64,000 bases of DNA from Caldicellulosiruptoraceae bacterium PP1 (GCA_041320695.1 JBGGOQ010000008.1:1-64000), one strand, 5' to 3'. Shown: positions 48,619 through 57,397, counted from the first letter of the stretch. Made by a program: numbers and translations. The notes: generated from the letters alone by a model not told the origin.

Positions 48619-48636
48619 AGCTGCTCTTTGGCAGCT
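48619..48636 (-). terminator. Terminator between crh and the methyltransferase genes
   Basis: Stem AGCTGC/GCAGCT (minus strand) followed by seven T. It lies about 30 bases before the methyltransferase ATG, leaving no room for a promoter between. Confidence 0.85.
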
Positions 48637-48643
48637 AAGAAGA

Positions 48644-48931
48644 TTATTTGGTTAGTTCCTCAACCATCTTCTCATCAAAATTAGAATTTATTAACTTTTC
48701 GATAGCTTCAATTGCAATATTTTCATCAGTCCCGTCAGCAATTAAATTAATTTTATCTCCTTCGCATAAAACAAGTGACATCAAACCCATTATACTTTTT
48801 GCATTTGCTCTTTTTTCATTCTTCTCTATCCAAATATATGATGAAAATTTGCTCGCAACCTGAACAAGTAATGCTGCCGGTCTAGAATATACTCCAATGG
48901 GATGTTCGATTACTATTTGTTTATTTATCAT
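48644..48931 (-). CDS. crh: Crh-like HPr protein (Tyr at the phospho-histidine position)
   Basis: A 95-aa HPr fold. The HPr active loop GLHARPA reads 'GVYSRPAAL', so residue 15 is Tyr and the sugar-phosphotransferase His is gone. Ser46, the site for HPr kinase, is kept in 'NAKSIMGL', and numbering needs no gap. In B. subtilis, Crh (Gln15, Ser46) is likewise the gene after yvcL/whiA and acts in catabolite control. This protein should therefore be regulatory and not a phosphoryl carrier. The ATG (48931) follows GGAGGAG and overlaps whiA by 11 bases. Presence of HPr kinase elsewhere is assumed. Confidence 0.87.
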   Translation of the reverse strand: MINKQIVIEHPIGVYSRPAALLVQVASKFSSYIWIEKNEKRANAKSIMGLMSLVLCEGDKINLIADGTDENIAIEAIEKLINSNFDEKMVEELTK

Positions 48932-49883
48932 AAAAAACTCCTCCTTTTTTAAGATCTTCTGCGATTTTATCAATTTTCCTAAGTCTATGATTAACGCCAG
49001 ATTTACCTAATGGAGTCTGAAGCATAGTACCTAATTCTTTTAATGATGCCTCACGAAATTTAAGCCTAAGCTTCGCAATTTCCTGTAAATTTTCAGGCAA
49101 ATTATCAATACCAATTGTTTTATCAATAAACTCTATATTTTCAATCTGTCTTACAGAAGCATTAATAGTTTTCTCAAGATTTGCAGTTTCGCAATTGACT
49201 AATCTATTCACATTATTTCTAAGTTCTTTCACAATTCTAATATTTTCTAATTCAAGAAGTGCAATATGTGCCCCTAAGATATTTAATAAATCAATTATCT
49301 GTTCACCTTCTTTTAAGTATACTACATAATGGGATTTCCTTTCAACCATTTTCGCTTCACCAATAAACATTTCCAATAAGTTTTTTACCAAAAAAGCATC
49401 ATTGTGATTTTTAATATCAAATTCTAAATGATACATTTTTTCTGGATTTGTAATTGACCCGCATGAAAGGAACAATGCTTGTAAAAATGCTTTTTTACAA
49501 CATTTTTTATTTACTAAATCTTCTGATATTTTATCATTAATTATATATTGGTTTTTTTGTTTTTTGACCAATTGTATTTTTTTTAGTATATTTAAATTCT
49601 CACCTTTATCAGGAGCTATAACTGTATACAAATAATTTTTATTAAGTTTACTGTTTTTTCTTATCATAACTTCACAGTGTTTATTAAATTGTGATTTCAT
49701 TAATAAAAAAAATGCTTTGGCTGTTTGTGCATTTTCAGTTGAAATTTTTATGTTAAAAAAGTTATTAATTATCTGAATATCCCCAGAAAACTTTAAAAAT
49801 GCCATAATTGCTGCTTGACGGCAACAACTTTTTTGAGATATTTTTTTTGCAATTTCATTTTTCACGTTGGAAGAAAAAGACAT
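48921..49883 (-). CDS. whiA: WhiA-family DNA-binding protein
   Basis: A 320-aa protein with a LAGLIDADG-homing-endonuclease-like N-terminal part that lacks nuclease activity, and a C-terminal helix-turn-helix ('LPENLQEIAKLRLKFREASLKELGTML', about 258-300). The start 'SFSSNVKNEIAKK' is typical. WhiA affects cell division and chromosome segregation in Bacillus and sporulation in Streptomyces. It lies in the conserved rapZ-yvcK-whiA-crh order, its stop inside the crh start. Confidence 0.95.
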   Translation of the reverse strand: MSFSSNVKNEIAKKISQKSCCRQAAIMAFLKFSGDIQIINNFFNIKISTENAQTAKAFFLLMKSQFNKHCEVMIRKNSKLNKNYLYTVIAPDKGENLNILKKIQLVKKQKNQYIINDKISEDLVNKKCCKKAFLQALFLSCGSITNPEKMYHLEFDIKNHNDAFLVKNLLEMFIGEAKMVERKSHYVVYLKEGEQIIDLLNILGAHIALLELENIRIVKELRNNVNRLVNCETANLEKTINASVRQIENIEFIDKTIGIDNLPENLQEIAKLRLKFREASLKELGTMLQTPLGKSGVNHRLRKIDKIAEDLKKGGVFYDK

Positions 49884-49908
49884 TTAAAATATCCCCCGTA
49901 AATGTATA

Positions 49909-51216
49909 TTATTTTATCTTTTTTGGTAATTTCTTTATTAAATAATTATTAATACTATATAGTCTTTTTTTTGCAATAATGTCTTCACCAAAAATTACTT
50001 TACTAATTGTACTTGATAGTTTATTAGGACTGTGTCTAATAAGTCCATTTTTTGTACTAACTATGTTTTCTGATATAACAATATATTCATTTTGTAAATC
50101 ATCATCTATTATTACTGGTATCGCGCCATCATTTTCATACTTTTCTTTTAAGTCAAATGGAATTTCTCCATTATTAGCAATAATAATATCAAAAATTTTT
50201 CCACAGTGTCCTTCTATAGCTTTAATATGATCACTTAAAGAATAGTTATCAGTTTCACCTGGTTGTGTCATTATATTTGCAATATATATTTTTTTAGCCT
50301 TGCTTTTCTTTATTGAATCAACTACTTCATTAAATAAAAGATTGGGTAAAATACTAGTATATAAGCTACCAGGTCCAATAATAATAACATCAGCTTTATT
50401 GATTTCTTCAATTACTTCGTTAAATACCTTGGCATTTTCAGGCAACAAAAACACTTTTTGAATTCTACATGCTTTGTTCTTAGCTTCTTCAGGTATTTTC
50501 GATTCCCCAATAATAATTGAATTATCATCTAATTTAGCACAAAGTTTTACATTATCTAATGTAACAGGCAGAACTTTCCCTCTTACAGCCAAAACGTCAC
50601 TCATTAACTTAACAGCTTTTTCAAAACTTCCTGCAACGCCCGTCATTGCTGCCAAAAATAAATTACCAAAATTCTGTCCTTTTAATCTTCCATCTTTAAA
50701 CCGATAATTTAATAGTTTTTGCATTATTTCTTCGGTATTTGCTAATGCTAAAATGCAGTTTCTAATATCACCTGGTGGTAATAACCCTAAATCTTCTCTA
50801 ATAATACCAGATCCTCCGCCATCATCAGCAACAGTAACAACAGCAGTAATGTTTGAAGTAATATTTTTTAAGCCTCTTAGCATAGTTGATAAACCAGTTC
50901 CTCCACCTATTGCAACAATATGTGGTCCTTTTTCTAAAACCTTTTTTCTATAAATTGTATTTAATAAAGCTTTCTTATCAATCTTATAATCCACATTATT
51001 TAATACAAACTGAATCAATTTTAACAGTAATGAATAAATTGAATATATAAATAAAAGAAATCCACATATTAAAGAAATAATTCTTATATAACTTTCTACT
51101 CTAATTGAAGTTATTAAGTAAATTCGTACACAAAATGCAATATTTGTGAATATAAATGCTAAAATTAAGAGGGTTATCTCATTTTTCAGTTTATTTAAAA
51201 TTCGTATTATTCCCAA
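49909..51216 (-). CDS. yvcK: YvcK/CofD-like protein (gluconeogenic growth and wall factor)
   Basis: A 435-aa protein with an N-terminal membrane region of two hydrophobic segments (about 10-75) and a CofD-like domain beginning 'IVAIGGGTGLSTMLRGLK' (about 98), then 'TVADDGGGSGIIREDLGLLPPGDIRNC'. YvcK binds UDP-sugars and is needed for growth on gluconeogenic carbon and for normal cell shape. The membrane-anchored long form is common in clostridia. Start is a TTG after GAGGGG. Confidence 0.93.
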   Translation of the reverse strand: MGIIRILNKLKNEITLLILAFIFTNIAFCVRIYLITSIRVESYIRIISLICGFLLFIYSIYSLLLKLIQFVLNNVDYKIDKKALLNTIYRKKVLEKGPHIVAIGGGTGLSTMLRGLKNITSNITAVVTVADDGGGSGIIREDLGLLPPGDIRNCILALANTEEIMQKLLNYRFKDGRLKGQNFGNLFLAAMTGVAGSFEKAVKLMSDVLAVRGKVLPVTLDNVKLCAKLDDNSIIIGESKIPEEAKNKACRIQKVFLLPENAKVFNEVIEEINKADVIIIGPGSLYTSILPNLLFNEVVDSIKKSKAKKIYIANIMTQPGETDNYSLSDHIKAIEGHCGKIFDIIIANNGEIPFDLKEKYENDGAIPVIIDDDLQNEYIVISENIVSTKNGLIRHSPNKLSSTISKVIFGEDIIAKKRLYSINNYLIKKLPKKIK

Positions 51217-51234
51217 ATTATATCCCCTCTCACT

Positions 51235-52101
51235 CTAATCCTTTGCTATATCTCTATGATAAATAGAAACTTTGTAGCCATTTTCTTTAATAAAATTATA
51301 TATCTCTTTAGCTATTACAACAGACCTATGTTTACCTCCAGTGCAACCTATAGAAATTACAAGTTGAGTTTTTCCTTCTTCAATATAATTGGGTATTAAA
51401 AAAATTATTAAATCTTTTAATTTATTAATAAATTGAGAAGTTACATCCCATTTCAGTACATATTCCTTTACTTCATCTGTTTCACCAGTTTTATGCTTTA
51501 ATGTTTCAACATAAAATGGATTTGGCAAAAATCTTACATCGAAAACCAAATCAGAATCTAATGGCAATCCATATTTAAAACCAAAAGAAGCCACATTTAT
51601 ATAAAGTGTTTCTTCTATCTCTTTTCCATTTGTGAAAAGTTCTATTAGCTTTTCTTTAAAATCCTTTGGATTTAGATTAGAAGTATCAATAATATAAGTA
51701 GCTTGCTGTTTGATATCTTTAAGAAGCTCTCTTTCTTGTTTTATTGCCTCTGCAATCCTTCCTTCGTTTTCTTCCATTAATGGATGTTTCCTTCTGCTCT
51801 CTTTATATCTTTTAATTAATACATCATCTGATGCATCTAAAAACACTATATCATAGTCAATTCCATTATTAGTCATTTCAGAAATAACGTTAATTAAATC
51901 AGAAAATAATTCACCTCCTCTTATATCAACAACAGCAGCAATTTTTTTAATATTACTCATAGAGGCAAAAGCTAATTCAGTTATTTTGGTTAAAAATTGT
52001 GGCGGAAGGTTGTCAATACAGAAAAAACCCATATCTTCAAATGCTCTTATTGCTAAACTCTTGCCTGCGCCAGACATACCGCTAATTATAACTATTTTCA
52101 A
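51235..52101 (-). CDS. rapZ: RapZ/YvcJ-type nucleotide-binding protein
   Basis: A 288-aa P-loop protein: Walker A 'GMSGAGKS' near the start, 'FFCIDNLPPQFL' and 'FLDASDDVLIKRYKESRRKHPL' in the kinase-like half, and the C-terminal RNA/metabolite-binding half ending 'SIGCTGGKHRSVVIA'. YvcJ hydrolyses GTP; E. coli RapZ controls glucosamine-6-phosphate synthase RNA. I use the TTG at 52101 because AAGGGTG stands six bases before it. It precedes yvcK by 18 bases. Confidence 0.94.
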   Translation of the reverse strand: MKIVIISGMSGAGKSLAIRAFEDMGFFCIDNLPPQFLTKITELAFASMSNIKKIAAVVDIRGGELFSDLINVISEMTNNGIDYDIVFLDASDDVLIKRYKESRRKHPLMEENEGRIAEAIKQERELLKDIKQQATYIIDTSNLNPKDFKEKLIELFTNGKEIEETLYINVASFGFKYGLPLDSDLVFDVRFLPNPFYVETLKHKTGETDEVKEYVLKWDVTSQFINKLKDLIIFLIPNYIEEGKTQLVISIGCTGGKHRSVVIAKEIYNFIKENGYKVSIYHRDIAKD

Positions 52102-52124
52102 TATAATCACCCTTAAAATTTATA

Positions 52125-53030
52125 TTAATTATTAAAATTACCTATTAATTTTATTTCAGGTTCTAAGATCACACCATAATTTTCAAAAACTACTTTTTGA
52201 ATATGTTTTATTAATTTTAGAACATCTGTAGAGGTTGCACTTCCGCAATTTACTATAAATCCTGCATGTTTTTCAGAAACCATAGCATCTCCAATTCTAA
52301 ATCCCTTCAGATTTGCATCTTCAATCAGCTTACCTGCATAATAACCAGATGGTCTCTTGAAAATACTACCAGCATTTGGTAAGTTCAAGGGTTGCTTTTC
52401 TTTTCTTTTAAAATTCATTTGGCCTGCTAATTTTAATGGAAGATTCGGATCTTCCGAAAACTTAAGTTTAAAGTATGCTTTTAATAAAATTAAATTATTA
52501 TCTTGTAATATACTATGTCTATAAGAAAAATTTAACTCCTCATTTGATAATTTTTTTATTTCTCTATTATCTAACACTTCAACATGAGTTAATATATCTT
52601 TTATTTCATATCCATACGCACCAGCATTCATATATACAGCTCCACCAATAGTCCCGGGTATCCCCATCCCAAACTCAAGGCCTGTTAATCCTAATTCGCA
52701 AACCTTTCGTGATAGCTGTGACAATAATACCCCACATTCAGCATATACATAATCATTCTCAATAAAAAATTTGTTAATTTTTGAGGTAATTATTACAATG
52801 CCATCAAAACCATAATCCGAAACTAATATATTTGAGCAGTTACCTAAAACAACGTATTTTGTATTAGACTCATCTGCAAATTCAACTATACTTACTAATT
52901 TATCAATGTTATCAGGGTAAACTAAATATTTAGCTTTTCCACCAATCTTAAAAGTAGTTATATTTTTCATATTAAAGTCTTTGTAAAATTCAATACCATT
53001 TTGTTCAAAAAAAGCACTACAATTCACCAT
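52125..53030 (-). CDS. murB: UDP-N-acetylenolpyruvoylglucosamine reductase
   Basis: FAD enzyme (301 aa) that makes UDP-MurNAc for peptidoglycan. 'NITTFKIGGKAKYLVYP' starts the FAD domain, 'GIPGTIGGAVYMNAGAYG' binds the cofactor, the catalytic Ser region is 'LPNAGSIFKRPSGYYAGKLI', and a Glu in 'VILEPEIKLIG' ends the active site. It heads the murB-rapZ-yvcK-whiA-crh run, a standard clostridial order, with a fair promoter about 40 bases upstream. Confidence 0.97.
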   Translation of the reverse strand: MVNCSAFFEQNGIEFYKDFNMKNITTFKIGGKAKYLVYPDNIDKLVSIVEFADESNTKYVVLGNCSNILVSDYGFDGIVIITSKINKFFIENDYVYAECGVLLSQLSRKVCELGLTGLEFGMGIPGTIGGAVYMNAGAYGYEIKDILTHVEVLDNREIKKLSNEELNFSYRHSILQDNNLILLKAYFKLKFSEDPNLPLKLAGQMNFKRKEKQPLNLPNAGSIFKRPSGYYAGKLIEDANLKGFRIGDAMVSEKHAGFIVNCGSATSTDVLKLIKHIQKVVFENYGVILEPEIKLIGNFNN

Positions 53031-53049
53031 TAATTCTCACCTTTTATTA

Positions 53050-53090
53050 TTCTTCATGGATATTATATTATATTTCTTAATAAAAATCAC
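53050..53090 (-). promoter_or_regulatory. Likely promoter of the murB-crh operon
   Basis: Minus strand: GTGATT, 17-base spacer, TATAAT, between the upstream terminator and the murB ribosome site. The -35 is a weak match. Confidence 0.5.
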
Positions 53091-53100
53091 TTTAAAATAA

Positions 53101-53131
53101 AAAATGAGGCTGTAAAATACAACCTCATTTT
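53101..53131 (-). terminator. Terminator after the thioredoxin-like gene
   Basis: Stem AAAATGAGG-TTGTA/TACAG-CCTCATTTT (minus strand, small mismatch) followed by T run. It closes the arsR operon. Confidence 0.92.
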
Positions 53132-53149
53132 GATTTTTTAATAGTTTTA

Positions 53150-53380
53150 TTATTGCAAAAATCTTTTGATTTCATTAGAAGAAGCAACTCTTCCACTCAA
53201 AACAACCTTTTCATCAACAACTAATGCTGGTGTTCTCATTACACCATATTCAAGAATTTTTTGATAATCTGTTACTTCTAATATTGTTGCATCTAAATTC
53301 AACTCATCTAATGCTTTTTTTGTGTTTTCTTTTAATTTTTTACAGTTAGCGCATCCTCCGCCAAGTACTTTAATAATCAT
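53150..53380 (-). CDS. Thioredoxin-like redox-active disulfide protein
   Basis: A 76-aa glutaredoxin/thioredoxin-fold protein with the active-site motif 'GGGCANCKKL' (CxxC at residues 9-12) and the cis-Pro region 'MRTPALVVDEKVV'. It belongs to the family often found beside ArsR regulators and permeases. Start is the ATG at 53380 (AAAGGAG upstream); longer frames read into the preceding gene. It is the last gene of its operon and may reduce a partner or the permease substrate. Confidence 0.87.
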   Translation of the reverse strand: MIIKVLGGGCANCKKLKENTKKALDELNLDATILEVTDYQKILEYGVMRTPALVVDEKVVLSGRVASSNEIKRFLQ

Positions 53381-53405
53381 TATTATTACTCCTTTCAAGA
53401 TATAT

Positions 53406-54440
53406 TTATTTTCTATATAATAATTTTTTATTAAAAACATTTACAATAGTTAAGATGAAAATAATTAGCCATAAAAAGATTGTTACAATTGACAATAAAA
53501 TGCCTATTTCTTTAAAAATACCATATGATAAAAACTTATTTAACCTTAATGTAGCTAAAGCAAATATTCCTAATGGAAAAACATATGCCCAATAAGTTAA
53601 GCTAAAAGGAACACTCTTTTTATAAGCAAAAAAGGTCAAAACAATCAATAGCAAAAGGATCCAGAATCCGAAACCCCATATACCAATAATAATAAATTTA
53701 AAAATATCTAACAAGTTTATAATAATTATTGTTTTTATGTTGTTTAGTAATGAAATAAATGCAACAATTATTGCTCCTATAGGTGCTAAAAGGATAAAAG
53801 TTGTTGGAAAAGCTTTATTATATATTTTAGAATTCATTATATAATAATTTTTCAAAATAGGTAAATATACAAAAAATAAAAATAATCCAATTCCAAAAAA
53901 TAAAGATGATGTTGAAATTATATAATCGCGTAAATAATTATTCTCAATTTTATTACCAATTTCATATCCAAGAACTGAAACAATTAAGTTACCAACTGGT
54001 GCCATAAACCAAGAGAAGTTTGACATTTCATGGCTCACATTCTCAGATATAAATTGATTAGCAGTAATAGCTACTGAAAATATTAACATTAAGCAAATTC
54101 CTAAAACAAATGAAATAAGAGAAAAATATACTGTAAATTTTGAACCAAAATAATTACTGTTAGCTTGAACGTTTAAGCCTAATATCATTAAAGAAATAGG
54201 CATAGTTACAAAAAAGTTTGAAAGAGATAAATTTTTAAATTCATTTTTTACATCTTGGAAAAAAACAAACCATCTAATTATCCATATCACAAATATCGAA
54301 AAAAACAGACTAATATTTAATATAGTTAAAATATAACTAATACTTGAAAATTTTAATGCAGAGAATAAATTAATAACAATACCAGTTCCCATATTTACAA
54401 CAAACCATGATGGCCAAAAATTCTTTATAATATTCTTCAT
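53406..54440 (-). CDS. TDT/SLAC1-family transporter (TehA-like)
   Basis: A 344-aa membrane protein with about ten hydrophobic segments. 'WPSWFVVNMGTGIVINLF' and 'SLTYWAYVFPLGIFALATLRL' are the family's conserved first and late helices. TDT members export tellurite, C4-dicarboxylates or sulfite; SLAC1 is an anion channel. Which ion applies is not visible. The ATG at 54440 has GAGGTG upstream. Its position between an ArsR-linked permease and a thioredoxin-like gene suggests toxic-oxyanion or thiol-related export. Confidence 0.86.
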   Translation of the reverse strand: MKNIIKNFWPSWFVVNMGTGIVINLFSALKFSSISYILTILNISLFFSIFVIWIIRWFVFFQDVKNEFKNLSLSNFFVTMPISLMILGLNVQANSNYFGSKFTVYFSLISFVLGICLMLIFSVAITANQFISENVSHEMSNFSWFMAPVGNLIVSVLGYEIGNKIENNYLRDYIISTSSLFFGIGLFLFFVYLPILKNYYIMNSKIYNKAFPTTFILLAPIGAIIVAFISLLNNIKTIIIINLLDIFKFIIIGIWGFGFWILLLLIVLTFFAYKKSVPFSLTYWAYVFPLGIFALATLRLNKFLSYGIFKEIGILLSIVTIFLWLIIFILTIVNVFNKKLLYRK

Positions 54441-54457
54441 GAATAAACACCTCATCT

Positions 54458-55432
54458 TTATTTTATTAACAAATTAAATAGATATCCTGTAAATAATATA
54501 CCAATAGTAACAATTGCTATAAAAATAGCAAGCAACTTGGGCTTTAATACCCTTCTAAGTAATATCATCTCAGGTATACTTAAAGCAGTTGTAGCCATCA
54601 TAAAAGATAATGCTGTACCTATAGCTACTCCAGCTCGTGTTAATTCTTTTACAAGCGGGATAATCCCTGCTGCATTTGAATATAAAGGTACACCTAATAA
54701 AACTGCCACAAAAACGGCAAAAGGATTATTTGGTCCGGCATATTTAGCTAAAATTCCACTTGGTATCCAACCATGCATAAATCCACCTATACTAATACCA
54801 ATTAAAACATATATCCAAATCTTTTTTATAAGATCTAAGGTGAAATTCAAACTATCATTTATCCTTTGTTTTATTGTTATTTTACTCTCTTCTAAATCAT
54901 TTTCGCCAACTTTAATTTTAAAAACGTATTCTTCAACATATCTTTCTAAATTCATTTTCCCTATTAAAATTCCGGATAAGATTGCAATAACCTCACCAGA
55001 TAATATATATATCAATGCAATCTTAAGACCAAACATGCCATAAAGCATTCCGAGTGCCACTTCATTAACCATTGGTGCAGCTACTAAGTATGAAAAAGTA
55101 ACACCAAGAGGTATACCGGCTTCAACAAATCCTATAAATAATGGTACAGCAGAACATGAGCAAAAAGGTGTTACAATACCTAACATTGCAGCTAATATAT
55201 TCCCAATAAAAGTTCTGCCTTTTTTTTGTGATAAAATTTTCCTTGTTTTTTCAGGTGGAAAAAAGCTTCGTATGTATGTTATAACAAAAATAATAATAAA
55301 TAATAAAATAAATATCTTGATTGTATCAAAAATAAAAAACTCTAATGCACTTCCCCATTTTGTACCTTTATCTATATTAAATAAAGAATAAACAATATAA
55401 TTTGCTAATTTTTCTAACCAAATAAACAACAA
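54458..55432 (-). CDS. Permease of the ArsP/DUF318 (UPF0718) family
   Basis: A membrane permease of about 324 aa with about eight to ten hydrophobic segments. 'GIVTPFCSCSAVPLFIGFVEAGIPLGVTFSYLVAAPMVNEVAL' contains the paired cysteines typical of the family. ArsP homologues export organoarsenicals; others are unassigned. AAGGG suits a TTG start at 55432; an ATG at 55438 is possible but abuts the ribosome site. It directly follows arsR. Confidence 0.87.
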   Translation of the reverse strand: MLFIWLEKLANYIVYSLFNIDKGTKWGSALEFFIFDTIKIFILLFIIIFVITYIRSFFPPEKTRKILSQKKGRTFIGNILAAMLGIVTPFCSCSAVPLFIGFVEAGIPLGVTFSYLVAAPMVNEVALGMLYGMFGLKIALIYILSGEVIAILSGILIGKMNLERYVEEYVFKIKVGENDLEESKITIKQRINDSLNFTLDLIKKIWIYVLIGISIGGFMHGWIPSGILAKYAGPNNPFAVFVAVLLGVPLYSNAAGIIPLVKELTRAGVAIGTALSFMMATTALSIPEMILLRRVLKPKLLAIFIAIVTIGILFTGYLFNLLIK

Positions 55433-55442
55433 AATCATCCCT

Positions 55443-55736
55443 TCACTTTAAATTTTTAAAATAATCTGTTGCTATATTTTCAGTAACATCTAACAATTCT
55501 GCAATAGCTTCACAAGCAATAGTATAATGAATATTTGTTCCTACTTTTGTTGATTTTACTATACCTGCCTCTTTTAGAATCTTTAAATGCTGTGAAAGAT
55601 TTGACTGCGAAAATTCAATGTTATTATTAAGTTCACAAACACATTTTGTTTCATTTAATAAAGATTTAATTATTTTTAATCTAATTGGGTGTCCAAGTGC
55701 TTTAAATATTTTTACTACTTGTTCGTCTAATATCAT
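55443..55736 (-). CDS. ArsR-family metal/metalloid-responsive repressor
   Basis: A 97-aa winged-helix repressor: 'KALGHPIRLKIIKSLL', 'CVCELNNNIEFSQSNLSQHLKILKEAGIVKS' with the recognition helix, and the wing. The 'CVCEL' pair in the alpha-3 region is the classic ArsR metalloid site, so As(III)/Sb(III) response is plausible. Start is the ATG at 55736 (GGTGATATTT upstream). It heads the arsR-permease-TDT-thioredoxin operon and should repress it. The upstream DNA is an AT-only tract, so an operator cannot be singled out. Confidence 0.92.
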   Translation of the reverse strand: MILDEQVVKIFKALGHPIRLKIIKSLLNETKCVCELNNNIEFSQSNLSQHLKILKEAGIVKSTKVGTNIHYTIACEAIAELLDVTENIATDYFKNLK

Positions 55737-55819
55737 AAATATCACCACTTAATTATATTATTATTTAATTATTTAATTATATTATAATATTATTACTCAA
55801 TCTTGTAAACTTTTTTTGT

Positions 55820-55848
55820 TTGACATAAATTTCATCATAAGCCATAAT
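55820..55848 (+). promoter_or_regulatory. Promoter of the TetR-type gene
   Basis: TTGACA (55820-55825), 17-base spacer, CATAAT (55843-55848), about 20 bases before the TTG start of the TetR gene. Confidence 0.75.
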
Positions 55849-55866
55849 AATTATGAGGTGATTATA

Positions 55867-56499
55867 TTGCCAAAACCTACATTTTATAATCTTCCTGATT
55901 TTAAAAAGAATATTATTACTGATACCTTAATTAAATATTTTTCCTTATTACCTTATATAAAAGTAGACATTGCAGATATAGCTAAAGAATGTAAAATAGC
56001 AAAAGGAAGTATGTATCAATATTTTAAAAATAAAAAAGATATGTATTTTTATGCAGTTGATCAAGCATTTCAGCATTCATTATCTATTATTGAAAGGTTC
56101 AAAAATACAAATATAAGTTTTTTTGATATGATTGAATTATCACTTAGTTATCTATGGGATTTTATTAAAGAATACCCTTATTCGTATACTTTACTTGAAA
56201 GAGCATTTTATCATATTGATTCTCCTTTTCTTGATGAAATATTTAATTTATACCTTAATGAGTCAAGAATAATTTTGAGTAATATAATAAAACAAAATCA
56301 AGAAAATGGATATATAAGAAATGATATCTCAAGTAATTCCATTTTACTTTTTATTGAAGGAGTATCAATTAGGTTTAAGCAAAATTTCATCGAGATATTT
56401 ACGAAAAATGGTAAAAAAATAAATGAAATTTCTCATGAAGAAGTTGAAAAATGGCAAAAAGAAATAATATTATTACTAAAAGAAGGATTAAAAGCTTAA
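55867..56499 (+). CDS. TetR/AcrR-family transcription regulator
   Basis: A 210-aa regulator with an N-terminal helix-turn-helix ('VDIADIAKECKIAKGSMYQYFKNKKDMYFYAV', about 35-66) and an all-helical ligand domain of its own type. Start is the TTG at 55867, with GAGGTG seven bases before it; earlier in-frame codons have no ribosome site. It is divergent from arsR and lies just upstream of an esterase gene that may be its target or operon partner. Confidence 0.9.
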   Translation: MPKPTFYNLPDFKKNIITDTLIKYFSLLPYIKVDIADIAKECKIAKGSMYQYFKNKKDMYFYAVDQAFQHSLSIIERFKNTNISFFDMIELSLSYLWDFIKEYPYSYTLLERAFYHIDSPFLDEIFNLYLNESRIILSNIIKQNQENGYIRNDISSNSILLFIEGVSIRFKQNFIEIFTKNGKKINEISHEEVEKWQKEIILLLKEGLKA

Positions 56500-56525
56500 A
56501 TTTATGCAAATAAAAGGAGGATACT

Positions 56526-57320
56526 ATGATTTTTTTATGGGAAGATAATATTCCAGGTTATAATTCATCTTTAAGTTTATTTAAGCCATATATAAAATCA
56601 TACATAGTTGATACTAATAAAGAACACGCTGCTTTTATAATTTTTCCTGGTGGTGGTTACACTCATTTAGCCGATCAACATGAAGGGAATGATATAGCAT
56701 TATGGTTAAATTCATTAGGAATTTCTGCTTTTGTAGTTTATTACAGAATTTATCCTTATAAGCATCCATATCCTTTATTAGATGCTAAAAGAGCAATTAG
56801 ATTAGTAAGATTTAATTCAAAAAAGTGGAATATTAACCCAAATAAAATTGGTGTGATAGGGTTTTCTGCTGGCGGTCATTTAGCATCAACTTTAGGAACT
56901 CATTTTGATGAAGGAAACAAAAAATCAATTGATCCTGTTGAAAAAATACATTGCCGACCAGATGCTATGGTACTTTGTTATCCTGTTATAACAATGAATG
57001 AATCAACACATAGTGGATCAAAAAATGCATTATTAGGAAGTGAACCTGATCCAATTCTCGCTTATACATTATCTAATGAAAACATGGTAACAGATAAAAC
57101 TCCAACAACTTTTTTATGGCATACATTAGATGATAACGTCGTTGCAGTTGAGAATTGTTTTTTGTTTGCCGAGGCATTGAAAAAAAATAATGTAACTTTT
57201 GAAATGCATATTTTCCCACATGGTAATCATGGTTTGGGTCTTGCAAAAGGGGTTCCACAGGTAGAAAACTGGCCTTCTTTATGTGCAAATTGGTTAAAAG
57301 CAATTAATTTTATTGAATAA
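56526..57320 (+). CDS. Alpha/beta hydrolase, acetyl-esterase type
   Basis: A 264-aa cytoplasmic esterase. The oxyanion loop is 'IIFPGGGYTHLA', the nucleophile Ser lies in 'GFSAGGHLAS' (about residue 117), the acid in 'LDDNVVAVENC', and the His in 'HGNHGLGLAKG'. The layout matches Aes/BD-FAE-like carbohydrate or lipid esterases of clostridia; acetylated xylo-oligosaccharides are a likely substrate type but not proven. GGAGG precedes the ATG. It lies 26 bases after the TetR gene. Confidence 0.88.
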   Translation: MIFLWEDNIPGYNSSLSLFKPYIKSYIVDTNKEHAAFIIFPGGGYTHLADQHEGNDIALWLNSLGISAFVVYYRIYPYKHPYPLLDAKRAIRLVRFNSKKWNINPNKIGVIGFSAGGHLASTLGTHFDEGNKKSIDPVEKIHCRPDAMVLCYPVITMNESTHSGSKNALLGSEPDPILAYTLSNENMVTDKTPTTFLWHTLDDNVVAVENCFLFAEALKKNNVTFEMHIFPHGNHGLGLAKGVPQVENWPSLCANWLKAINFIE

Positions 57321-57342
57321 AAATTTCAATTTTATCTTAGCA

Positions 57343-57366
57343 TATTTTTTATAATTCTTGTATAAT
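57343..57366 (+). promoter_or_regulatory. Promoter of dapL
   Basis: TTAGCA, 18-base spacer, TATAAT (57361-57366), about 30 bases before the dapL ATG. Confidence 0.6.
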
Positions 57367-57397
57367 AATTATAATCATCTTATTAGGAGGTAATTAT

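Noticed and set aside
55749-55800. ArsR operator palindromes
   Set aside because: The tract is almost pure A/T with many overlapping weak dyads; no single site stands out.
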